Source of the DNA: a candidate division TM6 bacterium UASB124
Lineage (GTDB): Bacteria > Babelota > Babeliae > Babelales > RVW-14
Length of the DNA: 11,480 nucleotides
Reading direction: 5' to 3'
Assembly: GCA_945872225.1 (NCBI GenBank)
Contig: CAMBZK010000022.1
Coordinates: 1-11,480 of the forward strand
Part shown: positions 1 through 4,794 of the stretch, one piece after another
How the letters are laid out: each line of letters opens with the position of its first letter
How positions within the stretch are numbered: the first letter of the stretch is position 1
Program-made: the position numbers and the translations under genes
The notes under the pieces: generated by a model
The model's input: the letters and a program-made list of their open reading frames with translations, nothing else
What the model was told of the DNA's origin: nothing
Database searches by the model: none

Positions 1-4
1 TTTA

Positions 5-19
5 GAGCTTATCCGGAAA
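5..19. repeat. Left terminal inverted repeat of the IS
   Basis: Reads GAGCTTATCCGGAAA. It pairs with the reverse complement of 867-881 with a single mismatch at position 16. TTA at 2-4 immediately outside is the left copy of the target duplication. Confidence 0.88.
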
Positions 20-785
20 TTCCAGCCATCTGTAAAAGCCTTGCTGTAGCTGCAAGCTGAACAAAGCCAAGATATGACTCAATATTTTTTGCATAGCAAA
101 TTTTGACAGCTCTAAAATTATTTAACCAACTATGACTGGCCTCAACAACCCAACGCCCTTTTGGTTTAACAATAGGGCAATCTTTATTCCGACGCTTATT
201 TGTTGCTGCATGTAATACAAAACCCAACCTGGAAGCCTTTTTTCTAAGATCTTTTGAGTCATAAGCACTATCTAAAGCTAATATTATTAGTACCCCTCGC
301 TGAATTGATCGAGCCTGTTTAAGCAATGGTAAAAGAGTTTTTGAATCATGCTGATTAGCAGGGCTTATAGCAACAAACAATGGGGCCCCCTTTGAATCAC
401 ATATTATATTTTTTTTCACGCCACGCTTACCCCGGTCAGTTGGATTTTTGCCACTGAATTTTGCATGAGGCGCTTTAGACGTCGATGTGTCTGATGCTCC
501 CCAATTTGGAAAAGCATTTGTCACACCAAGATAAATCTTTCGAGCTGCTATTAAAGCCTGATCAATAAGCCCAGCCCGAAGCCATTTCATGTACTTTCCA
601 TGCACTGTTGATTTTGGGCCAAAGTACCTTGGTAAACAGCGCCATTTGCAGCCATTTTCAAGAACATACAAGATGCCAAAGAATGCTTTTTTTGCGCTGT
701 GCGGGGGTCTGCCTAAGTTTGATTGTACTATTTGTAAAATTGGAAAAATGACGTTCCAGATTTTTTCTGCTAAATTTCTGTCCAT
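9..785 (-). CDS. IS5-family DDE transposase
   Basis: A 258-residue transposase that would catalyse cut-and-paste movement of the surrounding IS. The N-terminal third resembles the DUF4096 helix-turn-helix region of IS4/IS5 transposases, with the typical GCKWRCLP stretch near residues 45-52. The RNase H-like core shows candidate catalytic acids D99 (in GASDTS), D172 (in ALDSAYD) and E215 (in RWVVEASHSWL), in the order and context expected for IS5. The ATG at 785 is preceded by a strong AAGGAG, so the start is well supported. Length is normal for the family and there is no frameshift, so the protein is probably functional. Its ribosome-binding site and start codon lie inside a predicted RNA hairpin (785-841). 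It runs opposite to the zinc-finger gene it interrupts. Confidence 0.93.
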   Translation of the reverse strand: MDRNLAEKIWNVIFPILQIVQSNLGRPPHSAKKAFFGILYVLENGCKWRCLPRYFGPKSTVHGKYMKWLRAGLIDQALIAARKIYLGVTNAFPNWGASDTSTSKAPHAKFSGKNPTDRGKRGVKKNIICDSKGAPLFVAISPANQHDSKTLLPLLKQARSIQRGVLIILALDSAYDSKDLRKKASRLGFVLHAATNKRRNKDCPIVKPKGRWVVEASHSWLNNFRAVKICYAKNIESYLGFVQLAATARLLQMAGISG

Positions 786-841
786 AGGGATCTCCTTTTT
801 GTTTAGGTCACCGCTATATTAGCGGATTTTGGAGATCCCTA
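785..841 (-). promoter_or_regulatory. Hairpin sequestering the transposase ribosome-binding site
   Basis: In the transposase orientation, TAGGGATCTCC (841-831) is a perfect 11-nt complement of GGAGATCCCTA (795-785). The second arm contains the Shine-Dalgarno GGAG and the first base of the ATG. The loop holds a second hairpin, CCGCT/AGCGG (825-811), which includes a possible -10 element TAATAT (821-816). A transcript entering from outside the IS would form the long hairpin and hide the start site. A transcript starting inside the loop would lack the upstream arm. This matches the known protection of IS10 and other ISs against read-through expression. The pairing is seen; the function is inferred. 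Confidence 0.7.
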
Positions 842-866
842 AAACGTCACTTTTTCTTCAAATTAC

Positions 867-881
867 TTTTCGGATAAGCTC
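867..881. repeat. Right terminal inverted repeat of the IS
   Basis: The reverse complement reads GAGCTTATCCGAAAA, matching the left end at 14 of 15 positions. TTA at 882-884 immediately outside is the right copy of the target duplication. Confidence 0.88.
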
Positions 882-882
882 T

Positions 883-1089
883 TATTATTGCGCTTTTTGC
901 ACATACAAAAACATACACCCTAGTTCACTAAGAAGGCATCATGATAAGTGCCATACGGGAAAACCATTTACGTATCCTGCCGCAGCACCCCAATCAGCAT
1001 ATGAGGAGCACACTGCCGGTGGTGGATCTGGCGCAGCCGCTCACACTGATGGCACAGGTGAAGGTGATACAGGTGAGGGCGAAGAATAG
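883..1089 (+). pseudogene. 3' remnant of a C2H2 zinc-finger protein gene cut by the IS
   Basis: Immediately after the right IS end an open frame continues with YYCAFCTYKNIHPSSLRRH, a zinc finger of the form C-x2-C-x12-H-x4-H followed by a TGKPF linker. A Gly/Ala/Thr/Glu-rich low-complexity tail (GGGSGAAA, GEGDTGEGEE) then runs to a TAG at 1087-1089. Nothing upstream within the IS gives it a credible bacterial start, so the 5' part of the gene, with any signal peptide, should lie left of the window. The TTA duplication lets the frame be rejoined: removing the IS restores a Tyr-Tyr-Cys reading at the junction. The tail differs from the all-finger protein at 1308-2081, so it is a paralogue, not a duplicate. 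Function unknown; gene inactivated. Confidence 0.8.
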
Positions 1090-1121
1090 TAGCCCACGTT
1101 TTTTAACTAGAACCTATTGCT

Positions 1122-1168
1122 AAAAAGAGGGCTGAGAGAATATGTATCGTTCTCTCAGCCCTCTTTTT
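1122..1168 (+). terminator. Strong intrinsic terminator (possibly bidirectional)
   Basis: A perfect 19-bp inverted repeat, arms 1122-1140 and 1150-1168, with a 9-nt loop. The arm begins with AAAAA and ends in TTTTT, so the U-tract forms on either strand. It lies 33 bp after the stop of the interrupted zinc-finger gene and is best read as its terminator. Confidence 0.88.
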
Positions 1169-1226
1169 ACTAACCAATCACTTTTTTACTCAAAATCATG
1201 CACCATGCAGATGGTTTCTACCTGCG

Positions 1227-1254
1227 TTGCAAAACTAGAAAAACAAAGTACGAT
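1227..1254 (+). promoter_or_regulatory. Candidate sigma70 promoter for the eight-finger gene
   Basis: TTGCAA (1227-1232), a 16-bp spacer, then TACGAT (1249-1254). This would give a leader of roughly 45 nt before the ATG at 1308. It lies just downstream of the terminator at 1122-1168, so the gene would be an independent unit. Identified by eye only. Confidence 0.45.
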
Positions 1255-1307
1255 TAAAAAAAGAATATATACCCCCATTTGCAGCCCTTGTTCAAAGGTT
1301 ATTCATT

Positions 1308-2081
1308 ATGAAAATAAGTACTAGATTTGTTTTACTAGCGCTACTTAGCCTGGTATCGCTTGCATCGCTTAGCGCTGGAGATCAAGCTGGCAACCATGCT
1401 AGCACAGCTAAACACTTCCCATGCAGCTAATGCGACTACAACGGTGCCACCAGAACTGCTGTAACAAGACACGAGCGCACGCACACGGGGGAAAGGCCTT
1501 ACCCGTGCCCATACTGCGAATACAGAGCTCCAACTTCAAATATGTTAAACACCCACAACCGCAGACATACTGGGGAAAAGCCTTACGCTTGCGCTGTTTG
1601 TGCATACAAAACAACTAAATCAGCAAACCTAATAAGACACCAACGCACGCACTCTGGGGAGAAACCATACAAGTGCTCATTCTGCACTGCTACATTTGCT
1701 GAGGCAGGCGCACAAACTGTCCATGAACGGACCCACACTGAGGAGAAACCATACGCTTGCGCACGCTGCCCATACAAAACGCCTCAGGTTAGTAACCTAA
1801 GAAGACACGAACGTACCCACACTGAAGAAAAACCTTACCCTTGCGGACTCTGCAAATACAAAGCCACTCATCTTAGCAACCTAAGAAGACACGAACACAG
1901 GCACAATGGTGAAAAACCTTATGCCTGCCAATACTGCCCATACACTGCAATAGCTTCTGACAAGTTAGCAATCCACGAACGTACCCACACTGGTGAAAAA
2001 CCTTACGCGTGCCCATACTGCCCACACAGAACTGCAAGGACCGGTGACCTTACAAATCACCTAAAAACCCATAGGATTTGA
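1308..2081 (+). pseudogene. Exported eight-finger C2H2 zinc-finger protein with internal TAA
   Basis: From the ATG at 1308 (AAAGG upstream, 9-nt spacing) the frame encodes a Sec signal peptide (basic MKISTR, hydrophobic core, Leu-Ser-Ala cleavage site near residue 23). It then encodes eight C2H2 fingers, each C-x2-C-x12-H-x3-H, with first cysteines at codons 39, 67, 95, 123, 151, 179, 207 and 235. Links are TGEKPY-like, the eukaryotic-style linker. Most fingers have an aromatic two residues after the second Cys, as in REST and CTCF. Codon 41 (1428-1430) is TAA, between the two cysteines of finger 1. The same frame then stays open for 216 codons to TGA at 2079-2081. A one-base change (for example TAC or CAA to TAA) explains it, and CSYC is found in the neighbouring gene. 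Without readthrough only a 40-residue peptide is made. An internal ATG at 1542 gives six complete fingers but has no ribosome-binding site and no signal peptide. Role unknown; host-directed nucleic-acid or protein binding is inferred. Confidence 0.85.
1422..2072 (+). repeat. Eight tandem 84-bp zinc-finger modules
   Basis: Each module is exactly 28 codons, with no insertion or deletion between finger 1 and finger 8. Fingers 5 and 6 are the closest pair: a 19-bp stretch at 1794-1812 recurs unchanged at 1878-1896, exactly 84 bp on. This points to growth of the array by unequal duplication within the gene. Confidence 0.85.
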
Positions 2082-2136
2082 TCTAATTCGACAACTTGAT
2101 AATCAACGTTGCAAAAAATAGCGTCATGTTTTCAAT

Positions 2137-2164
2137 TTGAAACCTACTTGATTTATGATATGAT
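2137..2164 (+). promoter_or_regulatory. Candidate sigma70 promoter for the single-finger gene
   Basis: TTGAAA (2137-2142), 16-bp spacer, TATGAT (2159-2164). Both hexamers are close to consensus, predicting a leader of about 35 nt before the ATG at 2207. Confidence 0.6.
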
Positions 2165-2206
2165 GGCGATTCTGTATTTGTACATAATCAACCCTTGGGA
2201 AGTATC

Positions 2207-2500
2207 ATGAATTACCGTAATTACCGCAACGTGCTAGTCGTATTAGCCATCACCTTGTGCAACTTCGCCGGCAGTGATGTGCTGGTAGCCGCCTCAAACA
2301 AACCTAGACATTATCGTAGAAGCGATAAAAACCGTCATCATGACGAGACCCGCAGGGTGCGTGATATTATTAAGCCACACTGCTCTTATTGTGATAGCGT
2401 ATTTACCAACCTTAAGCACCTTGGTGAGCACATAAAAAATTGCCCCATTAGAGTGGCTTGGGATGAGGCACTAAGCGCCAGCGAATCTGATCCAGAATAG
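2207..2500 (+). CDS. Small exported protein with one C2HC zinc finger
   Basis: A 97-residue protein I do not recognise as a named family. The ATG at 2207 is chosen over an upstream TTG at 2195 because TTGGGAAG gives a Shine-Dalgarno core (GGGA at 2197-2200) six bases before it. Residues 1 to about 29 form a signal peptide: Asn/Arg-rich start, hydrophobic VLVVLAITL, candidate cleavage near VAA. A strongly basic stretch follows (about 31-56, rich in Arg, Lys and His), then one finger C59-x2-C62-x12-H75-x3-C79 with the classical Phe four residues after the second Cys, then an acidic C-terminus. The last ligand is Cys instead of His, making it C2HC. It lies between the eight-finger gene and a converging minus-strand gene and has its own promoter. 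Likely a small relative of its two upstream neighbours; function unknown. Confidence 0.75.
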   Translation: MNYRNYRNVLVVLAITLCNFAGSDVLVAASNKPRHYRRSDKNRHHDETRRVRDIIKPHCSYCDSVFTNLKHLGEHIKNCPIRVAWDEALSASESDPE

Positions 2501-2507
2501 CAACAGA

Positions 2508-2554
2508 GCTTTTTAGTGCTCGGTCGCGCAGCCAAGCGCCGGGCACTAAAAAGC
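2508..2554 (+). other. Long hairpin without U-tract after the single-finger gene
   Basis: Perfect 12-bp arms GCTTTTTAGTGC (2508-2519) and GCACTAAAAAGC (2543-2554). The pairing extends inward through a T-G wobble and CGG/CCG. It begins 7 bp after the stop codon at 2500. The T-run is in the 5' arm and the A-run in the 3' arm on both strands, so no U-tail follows in either direction. It is therefore not a classical intrinsic terminator; it could protect the 3' end of the mRNA. Confidence 0.6.
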
Positions 2555-2590
2555 CAAGTCAGATGGTCAGACAAAAACAACTATTTTGAC

Positions 2591-2638
2591 AAAAAAATAA
2601 GGGCATTTTATAACGATGGTCGTTATAAAATGCCCTTA
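2591..2638 (-). terminator. Intrinsic terminator of the acidic exported protein gene
   Basis: Perfect 19-bp arms (2598-2616 and 2620-2638) with a 3-nt loop. On the minus strand the hairpin is followed by TTATTTTTTT (2600-2591), with the last of the stem bases included. It lies 26 bp past the minus-strand stop at 2665, the expected place for a Rho-independent terminator. On the plus strand no U-tract follows. Confidence 0.88.
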
Positions 2639-2664
2639 CTAAAACTATGAATTTGCTTGCGCCG

Positions 2665-3000
2665 TTACATAGTTGTGCTCCTCTGTTCATGCTTCCAATA
2701 ACGCGTACACTCCAATTGATGCTCATCCAAGATGGGATCCTCATCGGTCCATACCGACTCATCATCCTCATCAGGAAGGCCAACATCTCCACCACTGGCT
2801 TGCGCCGCATGGGAATCGTTGGCATCAACTTCGGCATAGCTTGCGCTAGCAAAAGCACTATCACCTTTCATCTTCTCTTCTTCACTCACCGACACACCAG
2901 GCTCTGGTGACATCGCTGTCATCGGAACGTGCTGCGCAAATGAACAAGAAGAAAGCATCAGCAAAATGAGCTTCAGCTTGAGACGTTTGGTTACTGTCAT
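2665..3000 (-). CDS. Short acidic exported protein or lipoprotein, unknown family
   Basis: A 111-residue protein, not recognised. The ATG at 3000 has a near-perfect AAAGGAGAGG just upstream, so the start is secure. The N-terminus is a clear signal peptide: Lys/Arg-rich residues 5-10, then a hydrophobic core. Two processing sites are possible. One is a lipobox-like L16-S-S-C19, which would make it a lipoprotein; the other is a signal peptidase I site after Ser-Phe-Ala (residue 22). The mature part is Ser/Ala/Glu/Asp-rich, with an acidic run near residues 77-93, and looks largely disordered; no domain is visible. It has its own promoter (3060-3088) and terminator (2591-2638), so it is a single-gene unit. 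Confidence 0.72.
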   Translation of the reverse strand: MTVTKRLKLKLILLMLSSCSFAQHVPMTAMSPEPGVSVSEEEKMKGDSAFASASYAEVDANDSHAAQASGGDVGLPDEDDESVWTDEDPILDEHQLECTRYWKHEQRSTTM

Positions 3001-3059
3001 ACGACCTCTCCTTTCGTAAAAAACGATACGGTCTTGATGAACGAGTATTTCACATCACT

Positions 3060-3088
3060 AGCGTAGCACAACTAGTTAATAATTTCAA
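3060..3088 (-). promoter_or_regulatory. Sigma70 promoter for the acidic exported protein gene
   Basis: On the minus strand TTGAAA (3088-3083), 17-bp spacer, TACGCT (3065-3060), with a TG two bases before the -10 (extended -10). The predicted transcript begins about 50 nt before the ATG at 3000. Confidence 0.6.
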
Positions 3089-3109
3089 ATAGAAAAATCA
3101 AATAAAATT

Positions 3110-3156
3110 AAAATAGGGCCTTTTTTGATAAAATCGCTCAAAAACCGCCCTGTTTT
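3110..3156 (-). terminator. Intrinsic terminator of the ankyrin gene
   Basis: Arms 3110-3128 and 3138-3156 pair at 16 of 19 positions around a 9-nt loop. On the minus strand the hairpin ends in TTTT followed by AATTTTATTT. It lies 12 bp beyond the stop of the ankyrin gene at 3169. Confidence 0.7.
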
Positions 3157-3168
3157 GCTCAATGTTTT

Positions 3169-4065
3169 CTACCCGTCAACATGCAACCAGGCAAATATTT
3201 GACAATAAGCGCAGGAACAGCCACCTAGAACGGGTGAGTCATCTGGTGACTCAGAAGCTGGCATAGGGTTCTTACCAGAACCAACATCACAAAATAGCCC
3301 TACTGTTAAGTCACGATCGGATGGAGAGGAATCCAACAAAAAATCGTACGGGCTGCTGCCATCCCATTCTGTGCGTCGAGATTCTGGTGTCACATCACCG
3401 GCACACGATACCTCATTAGTTGGGCTTGGATTTCGATCCCGTATCACTATGGGGCTAATAGGAACGGATCTCGCACAATGAACTATATTGCGCTTTGATC
3501 GCCGCACTCGTTGAGGCAAAGAGCCATCTGACTTTGAAACTTCTGGCAAAGCTGAAGGCCTTTCGGCCCGCAATGACCGCTTACCCATAGCCACGCATGC
3601 TTGATTTATTGCTTGAGGGTTCATATCAAACGGAGAGCGAACAACCATATTTATGAGATGCGGATCAGCACCAGCATTAACAAGCATAGTAGTCAACGCC
3701 TGCATTTCTGGAAAAACACCATACATAACAGCCGTGTGCAATGGGGTCCCCCTGTTGTAGCAGCGGACATCAACAATTATTCCCCGCTGCTGCAACAACC
3801 AGGCAACTACCCTAGGTTTTCGATAGCGAACAGCAAGATGTAAAAGCGTCTCTTGCCAGGTGTTTACAGGAGCATTGATACTGTAACGTTTCAGATGTTC
3901 TCTTAGTGATGCAATATCTTCTACATCAATGATATGCGATAATGTTTGACCATCTTCTTTTACGGGCCGAACCACTTGCTGCGATGCATAAAGCTGCCTA
4001 TTTTCAGGTATAAAAAAAGCTATAAAAACTGCTAAAAACAGTCTGCCAGTTACCGATTTATGCAT
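3169..4065 (-). CDS. Exported ankyrin-repeat protein
   Basis: A 298-residue protein with a probable signal peptide (basic MHKSVTGR, hydrophobic LFLAVFIAFF, possible cleavage after about residue 27). Ankyrin repeats follow: a degenerate one around 43-70, clear ones at about 71-104 (TLLHLAVRYRKPRVVAWLL) and 105-138 (GTPLHTAVMYG, VNAGADPHLIN), and a decayed fourth up to about 160. Ankyrin repeats are protein-binding modules, common in secreted effectors of intracellular bacteria. Residues from about 160 to 280 are Ser/Pro/Arg/Asp-rich and look disordered, with a basic cluster RVRRSKRN near 186-193. The C-terminus carries a Cys cluster CSCAYC. The ATG at 4065 follows AAGGGAGA at good spacing. It starts 39 bp after the stop of the TPR-like gene, with no clear promoter seen in the gap, so the two may form an operon. 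Host target unknown. Confidence 0.85.
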   Translation of the reverse strand: MHKSVTGRLFLAVFIAFFIPENRQLYASQQVVRPVKEDGQTLSHIIDVEDIASLREHLKRYSINAPVNTWQETLLHLAVRYRKPRVVAWLLQQRGIIVDVRCYNRGTPLHTAVMYGVFPEMQALTTMLVNAGADPHLINMVVRSPFDMNPQAINQACVAMGKRSLRAERPSALPEVSKSDGSLPQRVRRSKRNIVHCARSVPISPIVIRDRNPSPTNEVSCAGDVTPESRRTEWDGSSPYDFLLDSSPSDRDLTVGLFCDVGSGKNPMPASESPDDSPVLGGCSCAYCQIFAWLHVDG

Positions 4066-4104
4066 CGAGCTCTCCCTTTTATTGCTTATAAAAATAATCT
4101 GTTG

Positions 4105-4647
4105 TTAGAAAAATGCTTGCAATTTCAATACAACTGCTTTGGGCATCTGCTCTTGCTCCTGCGCAAACCAAGCCGCTATCCAGGGCTTTTTTGCTTGTGT
4201 TTCAAGGGCTTCGCCAAGCGCGAAAAGCGCCTTTTCTAGCTGCGACAAGTCAGCAACTTGGTCTTTATAAAGGCCCATCAAAAGGGCAAAGCGGCTGATA
4301 AATTTCTCTGGCCAATCTACAAACGCATACAAAATAAGCAAGATCGCAAGGGCCTCAATGGCATCTGGCTTCATAGTAAAAATGTGCTCTTGCATGGCAA
4401 TGGCATCAATAAGCCGTTTTTCTTTCTGATATAAAAAAGCAGCCTGTTTGTATTTTTCAATAGAAGCTGAGCTATCCATAAACCACAGGATGTCACCCTC
4501 TATCTGTAAAATATACGCTTTGTCAGCAAATGAATGCGATAGGAGCCTGAAAACGCTCAAAGCCTTTTCACGTTCGCCACGTGCAATTAAATCGGCAAGT
4601 TTAAACCATGCCAGACTACGCTCATTTTGGCTTTGCTGCCGTTCCAT
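4105..4647 (-). CDS. TPR-like cytoplasmic protein
   Basis: A 180-residue, mainly helical protein without signal peptide or membrane segment. Alternating helical pairs with Ala, Leu, Tyr and Gly at TPR-like spacings run from about residue 15 to 120 (for example IEGDILWFMDSSASIEKYKQ, then AAFLYQKEKRLIDAIAMQ, then a third pair ending near YAFVDWPEKF). This suggests about three degenerate tetratricopeptide units, used for protein binding. I do not recognise a named family. The ATG at 4647 is preceded by AAGGGG at ideal spacing; a GTG eight codons upstream (4671) lies before that site and is rejected. It is the upstream partner of the exported ankyrin gene and divergent from the carboxyltransferase gene. 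A chaperone-like or scaffolding role is only a guess. Confidence 0.7.
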   Translation of the reverse strand: MERQQSQNERSLAWFKLADLIARGEREKALSVFRLLSHSFADKAYILQIEGDILWFMDSSASIEKYKQAAFLYQKEKRLIDAIAMQEHIFTMKPDAIEALAILLILYAFVDWPEKFISRFALLMGLYKDQVADLSQLEKALFALGEALETQAKKPWIAAWFAQEQEQMPKAVVLKLQAFF

Positions 4648-4702
4648 GCTTTCCCCTTTTTTAAGGCACACTGCGCATCATTAAGCTGAGTCACCTACCT
4701 GT

Positions 4703-4731
4703 TTGAAATGCGCGATATCTAATGTTATACT
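4703..4731 (+). promoter_or_regulatory. Near-consensus sigma70 promoter for the carboxyltransferase gene
   Basis: TTGAAA (4703-4708), exactly 17 bp, then TATACT (4726-4731), with a TG at 4723-4724 forming an extended -10. Transcription would begin near 4738 and give a leader of about 55 nt before the ATG at 4795. This is the best promoter match in the window. Confidence 0.78.
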
Positions 4732-4794
4732 TGGCACTGCATTATTGTAAAGACGCAGGGTTATTTATTTTTGAGTGGGTACGGTAAAGAGATC

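Larger units (their letters stand above)
5..881 (-). mobile_element. Complete IS5-family insertion sequence
   Basis: An 877-bp element bounded by 15-bp terminal inverted repeats (5-19 and 867-881, 14 of 15 matching). It is flanked by a 3-bp direct repeat TTA at 2-4 and 882-884, which fits the TNA-type target duplications of some IS5 subgroups (IS427/IS1031-like). It holds one intact transposase gene on the minus strand whose stop codon lies inside the left inverted repeat. Intact ends, target duplication and reading frame together suggest a fairly recent insertion. The copy interrupts a zinc-finger gene that continues at 883. Subgroup assignment is from memory of the family. Confidence 0.9.

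Noticed and set aside
589..822. Plus-strand frame inside the IS
   Set aside because: It is the opposite strand of the transposase gene, with no start signal or known IS5 protein similarity.
1421..1618. Plus-strand frame overlapping the TAA of the zinc-finger gene (an ATG overlaps the stop as TAATG)
   Set aside because: Re-initiation there would read the fingers out of frame and gives no recognisable protein, so it does not rescue the gene.
1422..2072. Regular 84-bp periodicity considered as a CRISPR or satellite array
   Set aside because: The period is exactly 28 codons and encodes C2H2 fingers throughout; units diverge as protein repeats do and there are no constant repeats with unique spacers.
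1308..2081. Programmed recoding as selenocysteine or pyrrolysine at the internal stop
   Set aside because: Those use TGA and TAG; this codon is TAA, and no downstream recoding stem was seen.
4771..4794. Upstream TTG start for the carboxyltransferase
   Set aside because: The added residues are not typical of the family, and the ATG at 4795 gives the usual N-terminus.
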